A DNA stretch of 64,000 nucleotides from contig JAHDRN010000014.1 of NCBI GenBank assembly GCA_018433245.1, positions 1 to 64,000 of the forward strand, given 5' to 3'. The position numbers and the translations under genes were made by a program. Of the stretch, positions 46,319 through 55,396 are shown one piece after another (within the stretch, counting starts at the first letter, position 1; the number at the start of each line of letters is the position of its first letter). The notes below the pieces were generated by a model. It was given only the letters and a program-made list of their open reading frames with translations, did not search any database and was not told the DNA's origin. This stretch comes from Candidatus Proruminimicrobium quisquiliarum. Lineage in GTDB: Bacteria; Elusimicrobiota; Endomicrobiia; Endomicrobiales; Endomicrobiaceae.

Positions 46319-46394
46319 GTATATTTATTTTACCTTATTTTTTGAAACCTTTTAATAAACACAAAGTTGTTAAAATATATAAAGGAGCAAAAAC

Positions 46395-46964
46395 ATGATT
46401 GAAGTTCGTTGGCATGGTCGCGGCGGTCAAGGTGCAAAAACTGCGGCATTGCTGTTTGGAGAAGCCGTACTTGCAACAGGAAAGTATATACAAGCTTTCC
46501 CGGAATATGGGCCTGAAAGAATGGGCGCACCTGTTCAGTCTTTCAACAGAATCAGTGATCATCCTATCACTATACACTCCGGCATCACAGATCCTAATTT
46601 CGTTGTAATTCTTGATCCTACTCTTATGGAAACTGTGAACGTAGTCGAAGGAATAGGTCCGGAAGGAAAAGTTATCGTTAACACATCTTTTTCATCAGAA
46701 GAAATTGCAAAAAAGCTCGGAATAAACAAATCGCAGGTTTTCGTCGTAAACGCAAGTCAGATAGCTCAGGAAACAATAGGAATGAATATTCCTAATACTC
46801 CTATGCTCGGCGCGTTGGTAAAAGTTATAGGAAATCTTGATCTTAACGGTGTTTTAGAAGACACAAAAAAGAAACTTGAAGTAAAATTCCGTCACAAACC
46901 TCAGGTTATTGACGGTAATATCGCTTGCATAAAAAGAGCTTTTGATGAAGTTAAAAATTCTTAA
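46395..46964 (+). CDS. porG: pyruvate:ferredoxin oxidoreductase, gamma subunit
   Basis: 189 residues. The N-terminal MIEVRWHGRGGQGAKTAALLFGEAV and FPEYGPERMGAPVQSF blocks identify the gamma (catalytic-domain III) subunit of the four-subunit 2-oxoacid:ferredoxin oxidoreductases. The complex oxidises pyruvate to acetyl-CoA and CO2, reducing ferredoxin in the cytoplasm. AAAGGAGC precedes the ATG. First of porG-porD-porA-porB, the usual order. Confidence 0.95.
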   Translation: MIEVRWHGRGGQGAKTAALLFGEAVLATGKYIQAFPEYGPERMGAPVQSFNRISDHPITIHSGITDPNFVVILDPTLMETVNVVEGIGPEGKVIVNTSFSSEEIAKKLGINKSQVFVVNASQIAQETIGMNIPNTPMLGALVKVIGNLDLNGVLEDTKKKLEVKFRHKPQVIDGNIACIKRAFDEVKNS

Positions 46965-46978
46965 TTGAGGTATATATC

Positions 46979-47290
46979 GTGAAAAAAGAAGAAAAAAAAT
47001 TAACAGCAGCAGAGCTTCCGGCAGGCGGCATTTTAGAAGCCGGAACAGCTCAAAATTTCAAAACCGGTTCTTGGAGATCTCTAAGACCTGTTTGGAATAA
47101 AGATAAATGTATACACTGCTTAACATGCTGGATATATTGTCCCGATTCGGCCATTAAAATTGCTCCGGATGAAAAGAAAACAACAGTTGTTACAGGTATA
47201 GATTATGATTTTTGTAAAGGTTGTGGAATTTGCGCAAGAGAATGTCCTGACAAAATTAAAGCAATAACAATGGAAGAAGAAAAGAAATAA
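46979..47290 (+). CDS. porD: pyruvate:ferredoxin oxidoreductase, delta (ferredoxin) subunit
   Basis: 103 residues with two [4Fe-4S] motifs: CIHCLTCWIYCPD (about 42-54) and CKGCGICARECPD (about 80-92). It relays electrons from the TPP site to external ferredoxin. GTG start with GAGG nine bases upstream. Fifteen bases separate it from porG and 25 from porA. Confidence 0.95.
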   Translation: MKKEEKKLTAAELPAGGILEAGTAQNFKTGSWRSLRPVWNKDKCIHCLTCWIYCPDSAIKIAPDEKKTTVVTGIDYDFCKGCGICARECPDKIKAITMEEEKK

Positions 47291-47315
47291 CAAATTTTAA
47301 ATGAGGTAAAAATAA

Positions 47316-48518
47316 ATGGTAAAAGCAATATATCCTAAGGGAAAAATAGTAGCAAAAACCGGCAATGAGGTTATGGCAGAAGCTATGAGACAAATCTCAC
47401 CGGATGTTGTTGCTGCTTATCCTATTACACCTGCAACAGAAATCGTACAGATTTTTTCTCAATTCGTTGCAGACGGAAAAGTACCAACAGAATATGTAGC
47501 AGTAGAAAGTGAACATTCGGCAATGTCAGCGACAATAGGAGCATCCGTAGCCGGCGCAAGAGCAATGACAGGAACCTCATCACAAGGTTTAGCCTTGATG
47601 TGGGAAATGCTCTATATAGCAGCAGGCTTGAGACTTCCTATAGTTATGGCAGAAGTCAACAGAGCATTATCGGCACCTATCAATATTCACGGAGACCAAT
47701 CAGACACAATGGGCGCAAGAGATGCAGGCTGGATTCAAATTTATTCTGAAAATTCACAGGAATCATATGACAATATGATACAAGCAGTCAAAATTGCTGA
47801 AAAAGCAAAGCTGCCTACAATGGTTACAACTGACGGTTTTATTATTTCTCATTGTATGGAAGTTGTTGAGGTCTATCCTGATGAAGACGTAAAAGCATTT
47901 GTCGGAGAATACAAACCTGAAAGAGCATTACTTGATTACAAAAAACCTTTTACATTAGGCGCTATTGAACTTCAGGATTATTATTTTGAACACAGATGGC
48001 AGTTGGCGGAAGGCATGAGAAATGCAAAGCAGATAGTACTTGATGTTGCAAAAGAATTTAAAAATAAATTCGGAAGAGAATACGGTTTTTACGAAAAATA
48101 CAAAATGGATGATGCTGAAGTTGCAATAGTAACAATCGGTTCTGCAGCAGGAACAACTAAATTTGTTATAGATGAGTTGAGAGAAAAGGGAATTAAAGCT
48201 GGCCTTATAAAAATAAGAGTATACAGACCTTTCCCTGCAGATGAAATAGCAAAAGATTTGGCTAAAGTAAAAGCTTTTGCCGTTCTTGACAGAGCAGACT
48301 CTTGCTCGGGAAATTTTGCTCCGGTTTATCTGGACGTAGTTTCAGCTCTTTTTGCAAATGGAATTAATATCAAGTCAGAAAATTATGTTTACGGTTTAGG
48401 CGGCAGAGAAATTTCAACAGAACATATTGCAGAAGTTTATACAAAGCTTGATAAGATTGCAAAAAATCAAGTTGCACCGTCAAAAACAGTCGAATACATT
48501 AACGTAAGAATAAAATAA
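47316..48518 (+). CDS. porA: pyruvate:ferredoxin oxidoreductase, alpha subunit
   Basis: 400 residues. VVAAYPITPATEIVQ (pyruvate/TPP pyrimidine domain), YVAVESEHSAMSATIGASVAGARAMTGTSSQGLALMWE and NIHGDQSDTMGARDAGWIQ are diagnostic of the alpha subunit. C-terminal RVYRPFPADEI and AVLDRADSCS are also typical. The gene is less AT-rich than the island and has conventional ribosome spacing (GAGGT). Confidence 0.96.
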   Translation: MVKAIYPKGKIVAKTGNEVMAEAMRQISPDVVAAYPITPATEIVQIFSQFVADGKVPTEYVAVESEHSAMSATIGASVAGARAMTGTSSQGLALMWEMLYIAAGLRLPIVMAEVNRALSAPINIHGDQSDTMGARDAGWIQIYSENSQESYDNMIQAVKIAEKAKLPTMVTTDGFIISHCMEVVEVYPDEDVKAFVGEYKPERALLDYKKPFTLGAIELQDYYFEHRWQLAEGMRNAKQIVLDVAKEFKNKFGREYGFYEKYKMDDAEVAIVTIGSAAGTTKFVIDELREKGIKAGLIKIRVYRPFPADEIAKDLAKVKAFAVLDRADSCSGNFAPVYLDVVSALFANGINIKSENYVYGLGGREISTEHIAEVYTKLDKIAKNQVAPSKTVEYINVRIK

Positions 48519-48537
48519 GTTTTGGGAGATATATAAA

Positions 48538-49473
48538 ATGGCAAATCTAAAAGAATTAAGTAAAAATGCCGAAAGATTGACGGGTGGACATCGTCTTTGC
48601 GCAGGGTGCGGAGCAGGTACTGTAGCAAGACAAACCCTTCTTGCTGCCGGCGATAAACCTGTTGTTGTTGTAAGTGCAACCGGATGTTTGGAAGTTTCAA
48701 CGACAATATTTCCTTATTCAGCATGGAAAACTCCTTTCTTCCACAGCGCTTTTGAAAACTCTGCTGCAACTGCAAGCGGTATAGAAGCTGCATATGTAAG
48801 CTTAAAGAAACAAGGCAAATTAGCAGATGATATCCGTTTTGTTGCATTTGGCGGAGACGGCGGAACTTATGATATCGGACTTCAGTCTCTTTCAGGCGCA
48901 ATGGAAAGAGGACACAGATTGCTTTATGTCTGCTACAATAATGAAGCATACATGAATACCGGCATTCAAAGAAGCAGCGCAACACCTCAGGGTGCAAGCG
49001 CAACAACATCTCCGGTAGGTAAAGTTAAACAAGGCAAAGAACAACATAAGAAAGATCTTACGGCAATAATGGTTGCACATAATATTCCTTATGCCGCACA
49101 AGCTGTTATAGGTAACTGGAATGATTATGTAACAAAAGTTCAAAAAGCTCTTGATACGGATGGCCCTGCATTTATTAATGTAATGACGCCTTGCAGGCTC
49201 GGCTGGGGTTGCAAACCTGAAGATTCAATGGAAATGGTAAGACTTGCAGTTGATACATGTATCTGGCCTGTTTACGAAGTAGTAAACGGAGTTTATAAAT
49301 TAACAATGAAACCTAGAGGCGGCGAAAAGAAACCTGTAATAGAATTCTTTAAAAACCAAGTTAGATTCAAACATTTGTTAAAACCTGAAAATGCAGAATT
49401 ATTGGCTTCCATACAGGCTGATGTTGATGCTAAGTGGAATAAAATATTGGCTCTCTGCGGAGAAACAAAGTAA
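48538..49473 (+). CDS. porB: pyruvate:ferredoxin oxidoreductase, beta subunit
   Basis: 311 residues, the TPP-binding subunit. GHRLCAGCGAG gives two ligands of the proximal [4Fe-4S] cluster, with further Cys in CNNEAYMNTG and the late CRLGWGCKPE; the TPP-Mg motif is FGGDGGTYDIGLQSLSGAMERG. TGGGAGA precedes the ATG. Followed by a bidirectional terminator. Confidence 0.96.
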   Translation: MANLKELSKNAERLTGGHRLCAGCGAGTVARQTLLAAGDKPVVVVSATGCLEVSTTIFPYSAWKTPFFHSAFENSAATASGIEAAYVSLKKQGKLADDIRFVAFGGDGGTYDIGLQSLSGAMERGHRLLYVCYNNEAYMNTGIQRSSATPQGASATTSPVGKVKQGKEQHKKDLTAIMVAHNIPYAAQAVIGNWNDYVTKVQKALDTDGPAFINVMTPCRLGWGCKPEDSMEMVRLAVDTCIWPVYEVVNGVYKLTMKPRGGEKKPVIEFFKNQVRFKHLLKPENAELLASIQADVDAKWNKILALCGETK

Positions 49474-49491
49474 TTAAGTTTAATAAACAAT

Positions 49492-49531
49492 AAAAAAAGG
49501 CGGAAGAGTGTAATTGCTCTTCCGTCTTTTT
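49492..49531. terminator. bidirectional terminator between porB and the OMP gene
   Basis: A-run, stem GGCGGAAGAG/CTCTTCCGTC (one G-U pair) with an 8-base loop, T-run. The A- and T-runs on both flanks allow termination of porB (plus) and of the convergent outer-membrane protein gene (minus). Confidence 0.85.
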
Positions 49532-49572
49532 ATTTATTTAAAGCAAAACAAACAACCGTTTTTATTTATAAA

Positions 49573-50325
49573 TTAAAAAGTAATCCTTGCACCTATTTTA
49601 GGTACAAAACTGTTCATCTGAGGTTCACTAACATATAAATAATCAACTCCGAAATCTATACTAAGCCCTATAGGAATATTGATACTTGAACCTAAATAAA
49701 TACCACCTGCAAAAGATGACCCGCTATCAGTAGTTACAACATGTGTAATGTTATTTTTATAATTATTTGTCCACATATTTAACCCGGCTCCGCCGCCTAT
49801 ATAAAGTGCGAAATACTTGTATGAAACAAAATCATAGAAAACATTTGCCATAACAGCCTTATTCTCTATTGAAGCAGTACTGTCTGCAATTATAAACAAA
49901 ACATCTGATACTGTTGCTCTGGACTGATAATCTAACTCAAATCTTGTTCTTTCTTTTTTTACGCCTGCTGCAAAATTAAACATTCCTTGAAATCCTGAGA
50001 ATTTTGATGTTTCACCTTGATACTTAATATCAAATCCGGTATATGTAAAACCCATATCCATTCTTATGTAAGGATGATATCTGCTCTTTTTAGATTCTTC
50101 TTGCTGTTTCGGTTGCTCTTTTACTTGTGCTATTTCTTGAGTTTGAAGTTTCACAGGTTCTTGTTGTGCAGATAAACTTTCTTGTTGAGTCTGCACTGTT
50201 GCAGTTTCTTCTGATAGAACAACACTTTGCTGATCTGTATTTTGAGTAACAACTTCTTCTGCAATAACAACCGAGCAAATGCAAAATACAAAAAATGCTA
50301 CTAAGATAAGTGCCGTTTTTTTCAT
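49573..50325 (-). CDS. outer-membrane beta-barrel protein
   Basis: 250 residues: signal peptide (1-22, ending VVIA/EE), a Gln/Glu/Thr-rich linker (about 23-80), then alternating amphipathic strands (YHPYIRMDMGFTYTGFDI, FALYIGGGAGLNMW, SIDFGVDYLYVSE) ending in ITF with the C-terminal Phe favoured by the BAM machinery. It looks like a small eight-stranded barrel of the OmpA/OMP_b-brl group. AAGGAG lies eight bases before the ATG. Function unknown; the linker may span the periplasm or interact with peptidoglycan. Confidence 0.8.
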   Translation of the reverse strand: MKKTALILVAFFVFCICSVVIAEEVVTQNTDQQSVVLSEETATVQTQQESLSAQQEPVKLQTQEIAQVKEQPKQQEESKKSRYHPYIRMDMGFTYTGFDIKYQGETSKFSGFQGMFNFAAGVKKERTRFELDYQSRATVSDVLFIIADSTASIENKAVMANVFYDFVSYKYFALYIGGGAGLNMWTNNYKNNITHVVTTDSGSSFAGGIYLGSSINIPIGLSIDFGVDYLYVSEPQMNSFVPKIGARITF

Positions 50326-50381
50326 GCAAAAACTCCTTTTGTTTCAAATATTTTACTGCAAACCCACTATTTTATTGAGTT

Positions 50382-51908
50382 TTATTCCCACTCAATTGTT
50401 GATGGTGGTTTTTGTGAAATATCATAAACAACTCTGTTGGCGCCTCTTACTTCGTTAATTATTCTGCTTGAAATTCTGCCGAGAATATCATAAGGAAGTT
50501 TGACCCAGTCAGCCGTCATTGCATCTTCCGAATTAACAGCCCTTACGACTATAACATATTCATAAGTTCTTTTATCTCCCATTACTCCTACTGTTTTTAC
50601 GGGAAGTATCACGGCAAATGACTGCCATATTTTTTCATATAAACCGGCCTTTCTTATTTCTTCGTCTACTATGGCGTCGGCTTCTTTAACTATTCTTAAT
50701 TTTTCTTCTGTTATTTCTCCCAATGTTCTTACTGCAAGCCCCGGGCCCGGAAAAGGCTGCCGGTTTATAATTTCAGCAGGTACTTTAAGTTCTCTTCCTA
50801 AAATTCTTACTTCATCTTTAAATAAAGATTTTAAAGGCTCAACAAGTTTCATCTTCATTTTTTCAGGCAGTCCGCCGACATTGTGGTGGCTCTTTATAGT
50901 TACGCCTGCTCCGTGCGTTGCGCTTTCAATAACATCGGGATAAATAGTTCCCTGAAGAAGAAAATCTATTCCTTTGAGTTTTTTTGCTTCGCGGTCAAAA
51001 ACTTCTATAAAAGTATGGCCGATGATTTTTCTTTTCAGCTCGGGATCGGTAACGCCTTTAAGTTTATTTAAAAATATTTTTTTTGCATCAACTATTATTA
51101 AATTTTTACCGAATTTAGGCCCGAAAACTTTTTTAACTCTTTCAGTTTCTCCGAGTTTCTGTAGTCCGTGATCAACATAAACACAGACTAGTTTTTTACC
51201 TATTGCTCTATAAAGCATTATGGCCGCAACAGAAGAATCTACACCTCCCGAAAGAGCGCACAAAACTTTACTGTTTCCGACCTGTTTTTTTATTCTTCCG
51301 ATTTCATCTTTTATATATGACTTCATCGTCCAATCTTTTTTCAATTTACATATTTTAAATAAAAAATTATCAAGAATCTTTTTACCGAAAGGTGAATGTT
51401 TTACTTCGGGATGGAACTGGACTCCGTAAATATTGTTTTTTGCATCGACTATCGCCGCCCGAGGACAATTTTTAGAACTTGCTATATTTATAAAGCCTTT
51501 GGGAATTTTTGAAAGTTTGTCACCGTGGCTCATCCATACAGGCATTTTCTTATCAAGCCCGTCAAAAAGAAGATTTTTTCCTTTTACGGTTATATCTGCA
51601 AAACCGAATTCTCTGTTTTTTGAAGGATGAACTTTCCCGCCGAAATTTTCGGCTATCAGCTGCATACCGTAGCATATTCCAAGAATCGGAACTCCCGTTT
51701 TCCAGACATCGTCACAAGGCCACGGAGCTTCTTTTTCATAGACGCTGGCATGTCCGCCTGAAAGAATTATGCCTTTAACGTCTTTTATATGCGCTATTTC
51801 GTTTATATTTTTTGTGCCGGGATATATTTCACAATAAACTTGCGCTTCTCTTATTCTTCTTGCTATAAGCTGAGTATACTGCGAACCGAAATCCAAAATC
51901 AGTATCAT
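50382..51908 (-). CDS. guaA: GMP synthase (glutamine-hydrolysing)
   Basis: GuaA converts XMP to GMP. The 508-residue protein has the class I amidotransferase domain (DFGSQYTQLIARRIRE; GICYGMQLIAENFGG with the nucleophile Cys; FHPEVKHSPFG with His/Glu), the ATP-pyrophosphatase domain (ALSGGVDSSVAA) and the dimerisation domain (RQPFPGPGLAVR). The ATG at 51908 follows AAGGAG by six bases; the open frame runs 31 codons further upstream, into a palindromic element, and is not used. Confidence 0.97.
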   Translation of the reverse strand: MILILDFGSQYTQLIARRIREAQVYCEIYPGTKNINEIAHIKDVKGIILSGGHASVYEKEAPWPCDDVWKTGVPILGICYGMQLIAENFGGKVHPSKNREFGFADITVKGKNLLFDGLDKKMPVWMSHGDKLSKIPKGFINIASSKNCPRAAIVDAKNNIYGVQFHPEVKHSPFGKKILDNFLFKICKLKKDWTMKSYIKDEIGRIKKQVGNSKVLCALSGGVDSSVAAIMLYRAIGKKLVCVYVDHGLQKLGETERVKKVFGPKFGKNLIIVDAKKIFLNKLKGVTDPELKRKIIGHTFIEVFDREAKKLKGIDFLLQGTIYPDVIESATHGAGVTIKSHHNVGGLPEKMKMKLVEPLKSLFKDEVRILGRELKVPAEIINRQPFPGPGLAVRTLGEITEEKLRIVKEADAIVDEEIRKAGLYEKIWQSFAVILPVKTVGVMGDKRTYEYVIVVRAVNSEDAMTADWVKLPYDILGRISSRIINEVRGANRVVYDISQKPPSTIEWE

Positions 51909-51978
51909 AATGTCTCCTTTATAAACGAATATGTATTTATTAATTTTTTTATTTACTATGCGTCTTTGCCGTAAAAGG

Positions 51979-52081
51979 CTTAAAAGTTTTGAGCGAAACA
52001 AACAATTTTCAAGTTGAGGTGTACAAAAGTGAAACGGTACATAAAATTTGAAAATTGAAAGTTGCAGCCAAAACTTTTAAG
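51979..52081. repeat. about 100-bp three-tier palindromic element
   Basis: Nested inverted repeats: outer 13-base perfect arm CTTAAAAGTTTTG (51979-51991) with its complement at 52069-52081; middle 10-base arm CAATTTTCAA (52003-52012) with 52048-52057; inner TGTAC/GTACA (52020-52024 / 52037-52041). The internal loops between outer and middle arms are symmetric (11 bases each side). No T-run follows on either strand, so it is not a standard terminator. It lies between gatB and guaA and looks like a MITE/REP-type element or a structured guaA leader. Confidence 0.7.
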
Positions 52082-52094
52082 TCGCTATAAATAT

Positions 52095-53555
52095 TTATTG
52101 TTTTAACAAATCTATTAAAATCTTATTTACCATCTGCGGATTAGCTTTTCCTTTTGACTTTTTCATAACCAATCCGACTATTGCGCCGATCGCTCTTTCT
52201 TTACCGGCTTTATATTCCTCAACTATTTTCGGACTTTCCGCAACAGCTTCTTTGCATATAGCCACAATAGCGCCTTCATCCGAAATCTGGACAAGTCCTT
52301 TTTCTTTTACGACCGTATCGGGATCTTTTCCGTCGTTAAACATATCTTCAAAAACCATTTTCGCAATTTTGCCGGAAATAGTTCCTTTTATTATCAAAGC
52401 AACAAGCGTCCCGAGATTTTCGGCTTTTACCGGAGATTCTTTTATAGTAAGTTTTGCGCTGTTAAGTTTGCCGAGAAGTTCCGTTGTTATCCAGTTTGCT
52501 ATCTGTTTTCCTGAATTATCAGACTGTTTGGAAGCCGTCTCAAGGGCAGTTTCATAATAATCGGCAAGCGCTTTATCCGAGATAATAACATTTGCATCAT
52601 ATTGTGATAATCCGCATTCCGAAATAAGCCTTTGTTTTCTTTTTTCAGGAAGTTCCGGAATATCTTTTTTTATTTTATTAATAAAATCATCGTCTAAAAT
52701 TACAGGAACCAGATCAGGATCGGGAAAATATCTGTAATCATGCGCGTTTTCTTTTGAACGCATTGATTTTGTAACTTTTTCGTCGGGATCCCAAGTTCTT
52801 GTTTCCTGCACTATTTTACCGCCGTTTTCAACAACTTCTATTTGTCTTTGGATTTCATAAACTAAAGCTTCTTCAACTCCTGAAATCGTATTCATATTTT
52901 TTAATTCTGCTTTTGTTCCGAATTCTTTCTGCCCTACAGGCCTTATGCTGACGTTTGCGTCGCATCTGAATTTTCCTTCTTCCATATTGCAGTCTGAAGT
53001 TTCAAGATACTCTATAAGGCTTTTTAAAGCCGTAAGATAAGCTGCCGCATCCTGCGGAGTTCTCATATCAGGCTCTGAAACTATTTCCATAAGAGGAATG
53101 CCTGTTCTGTTATAATCGGCCAATGAATAGTCAAGTTTTTTCATTCCTATATCATGAACAAGTTTGCCTGCATCTTCTTCAAGATGAATTCTTGTTATGC
53201 CTATTGTTTTTACACCGCCGTCAACAGATATATTCAATTTGCCGTGCTCTGCAAAAGGAAGATCATACTGCGATATTTGGTAGTTTTTCGGAAGGTCGGG
53301 ATAAAAATACTGTTTTCTGGCAAAAACCGATTTTTTGTTTATTCTGCATTCCAAAGCAAGACCTGTTCTGACCAAAAGTTCCACGGCTTTTTTATTGAGA
53401 ACCGGAAGAACTCCGGGCTGTCCCGTGCATACCGGACAAATATTCGTATTAGGCTGAGAATGAAAATCCGTTGAGCAATTGCAGAAAACTTTCGTATCGG
53501 TTTTTATCTGCGAATGAACTTCAAGTCCTATAACTGCTTCATATTTAGCGTTCAT
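52095..53555 (-). CDS. gatB: Asp-tRNA(Asn)/Glu-tRNA(Gln) amidotransferase subunit B
   Basis: GatB binds the misacylated tRNA and phosphorylates it for amidation. The 486-residue protein begins [21 protein letters not shown] and has the zinc-type CNCS...CPVC motif, [24 protein letters not shown] and the C-terminal YqeY-like helical tail domain. Third of gatC-gatA-gatB. Presence of GatCAB implies tRNA-dependent Gln and/or Asn formation. Confidence 0.97.
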   Translation of the reverse strand: MNAKYEAVIGLEVHSQIKTDTKVFCNCSTDFHSQPNTNICPVCTGQPGVLPVLNKKAVELLVRTGLALECRINKKSVFARKQYFYPDLPKNYQISQYDLPFAEHGKLNISVDGGVKTIGITRIHLEEDAGKLVHDIGMKKLDYSLADYNRTGIPLMEIVSEPDMRTPQDAAAYLTALKSLIEYLETSDCNMEEGKFRCDANVSIRPVGQKEFGTKAELKNMNTISGVEEALVYEIQRQIEVVENGGKIVQETRTWDPDEKVTKSMRSKENAHDYRYFPDPDLVPVILDDDFINKIKKDIPELPEKRKQRLISECGLSQYDANVIISDKALADYYETALETASKQSDNSGKQIANWITTELLGKLNSAKLTIKESPVKAENLGTLVALIIKGTISGKIAKMVFEDMFNDGKDPDTVVKEKGLVQISDEGAIVAICKEAVAESPKIVEEYKAGKERAIGAIVGLVMKKSKGKANPQMVNKILIDLLKQ

Positions 53556-53557
53556 AA

Positions 53558-55018
53558 TTATATCCTCGGAAATTGTTTGTGAAAATCAGTCGCCTGCTGA
53601 TATTTATAGGCGACGTTAAACATTTTTTCTTCATCAAAATATTTAGACAAAAGCTGCATCCCCAACGGAATACCTTCTTTTGAAAATCCGCACGGCACAG
53701 ACATTCCGGCAACGCCGGCTAAATTACATGATATCGTAAAAATATCGGATAAATACATCTGCAAAGGATCTGAGCTTTTTTCGCCTATTTTAAAAGCAGG
53801 AGTCGGAGCCGAAGGCGTCATTATAATATCAACTTTTTCGTACGCTTTTTCAAAATCCTGTTTGATTAAAGTTCTTACTTTCTGCGCTTTGCCGTAATAT
53901 GCGTCGTAATAACCGGCTGATAAAGCGTATGTCCCCAGCATTATTCTTCTTTTTACTTCAGGACCGAATCCCTGTCCTCTTGATTTTTTATATTCGTCTG
54001 ATAAATTATCGCATTCGGCTCTAAAGCCGTATCTTACTCCGTCATATCTTGCAAGGTTTGCCGAAGCTTCGCTACAGCATATTATGTAATAAACGGCTAT
54101 TGCATAATCAGTGTGAGGAAGCGATATTTCAACAATATCGCATCCGAGACTTTTATAAATTTTGATGGTTTCGTCTATAGATTTTTTAACGTCTGTATCA
54201 AGTCCGTCTATAAAATATTCTTTCGGAAGTCCTATTTTTAAACCTTTTAAATCTTTATTTATATTTTTAACATAGTCCGGAACTTCTTTGTTTATTGAAG
54301 TTGAATCTTTCTTATCATAACCGGCTATAACATTTAAAAGAAGCGCCGAATCTTCAACCGTTTTTGACATAGGCCCTATTTGGTCAAGAGAAGAAGCAAA
54401 AGCGACTGCTCCGAATCTGCTGACTCTTCCGTACGTCGGTTTTACACCTACAATTCCGCAGCAGCTTGCCGGCTGTCTGATTGAGCCACCCGTATCTGTC
54501 CCGAGCGCCAAAGGAGCCGTCATTGCTCCTACCGCCGATGCGCTTCCGCCTGAAGAACCGCCCGGAATACGTTCGGTATCCCACGGATTTTTTGTAGTAA
54601 AGAAAGCCGAGTTTTCAGTTGATGATCCCATTGCAAACTCATCAAGATTTGTTTTTCCTACAAATACGGCTCCGGAATTTTTTAATTTTTCTATGACTGT
54701 CGCATCGTAAGGAGCAATATAATTTTCAAGTATCTTTGAAGATGCCGTCATTCTTAAATTTTTTATTAGTATATTATCTTTAATAGCTATAGGAACACCT
54801 TCCAAAGCGCCCGTTTCTTTGCCTGAAGCTATTTTTTCGTCGCTGGCTTTAGCCTGCGCCATAGCGTATTCTTCCGTTATTTCCATATACGCTTTTATTT
54901 TAGAATCCGTTTCTTTTGCTCTTTTTATAAAAGCCTGCACGACTTCCGCGCTTTTTAACTGCTTTGTTTTTATTTTTTCCGCAAGTTCAGTTGCGGTCAT
55001 TTTAATTATTTCGTTCAT
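53558..55018 (-). CDS. gatA: Asp-tRNA(Asn)/Glu-tRNA(Gln) amidotransferase subunit A
   Basis: GatA is the glutaminase of the complex and a member of the amidase-signature family. The catalytic triad is visible: Lys80 (GVPIAIKDN), Ser155 ([10 protein letters not shown]) and Ser179 ([11 protein letters not shown]). Length (486) is normal. It lies two bases upstream of gatB and 25 bases after gatC. Confidence 0.97.
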   Translation of the reverse strand: MNEIIKMTATELAEKIKTKQLKSAEVVQAFIKRAKETDSKIKAYMEITEEYAMAQAKASDEKIASGKETGALEGVPIAIKDNILIKNLRMTASSKILENYIAPYDATVIEKLKNSGAVFVGKTNLDEFAMGSSTENSAFFTTKNPWDTERIPGGSSGGSASAVGAMTAPLALGTDTGGSIRQPASCCGIVGVKPTYGRVSRFGAVAFASSLDQIGPMSKTVEDSALLLNVIAGYDKKDSTSINKEVPDYVKNINKDLKGLKIGLPKEYFIDGLDTDVKKSIDETIKIYKSLGCDIVEISLPHTDYAIAVYYIICCSEASANLARYDGVRYGFRAECDNLSDEYKKSRGQGFGPEVKRRIMLGTYALSAGYYDAYYGKAQKVRTLIKQDFEKAYEKVDIIMTPSAPTPAFKIGEKSSDPLQMYLSDIFTISCNLAGVAGMSVPCGFSKEGIPLGMQLLSKYFDEEKMFNVAYKYQQATDFHKQFPRI

Positions 55019-55043
55019 TTTTTAGCCTTTTTGATTTTATGTT

Positions 55044-55346
55044 TTAGTCTTCCATATCCATAACTTTTTCAACTTTAAAAAACATGCCGTCTTTAGCGGG
55101 CGCATTTTTAAAAATCGATTCTATAGTTTGTTCGCTGCTTTTAACGACGGTATCTTCTCTCCAAACATTCTCGCCTGAAAACCCGTGGCTTGTCGGCTCA
55201 ATTTTGGAAGTGTCGACTTCCTTAATTTTATCGACATAACCGAGAATAGAAGCAAGCTGTTCCGTCAGTTTTTCTTCTTCTTTTTGTTCAAACTCAAGCC
55301 TTGCAAGAGCCGCAACATAATCAACGTCTTTCTTTGATATCTTCAT
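55044..55346 (-). CDS. gatC: Asp-tRNA(Asn)/Glu-tRNA(Gln) amidotransferase subunit C
   Basis: The 100-residue GatC wraps GatA and GatB together. MKISKKDVDYVAALARLEFEQKEEEKL and SILGYVDKIKEVDTSKIEPTSH are the family hallmarks. ATG at 55346, six bases after GGGAG, is preferred over a TTG one codon earlier. Confidence 0.95.
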   Translation of the reverse strand: MKISKKDVDYVAALARLEFEQKEEEKLTEQLASILGYVDKIKEVDTSKIEPTSHGFSGENVWREDTVVKSSEQTIESIFKNAPAKDGMFFKVEKVMDMED

Positions 55347-55396
55347 CAAAAACTCCCTTCAATATCTGATATTTTTTAATTATACAAAAAATAAAT

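Noticed and set aside
51909-52094. Purine riboswitch upstream of guaA
   Set aside because: The palindromic arms do not contain the conserved core bases of the purine aptamer that I could recognise; the element is better described as an inverted repeat.
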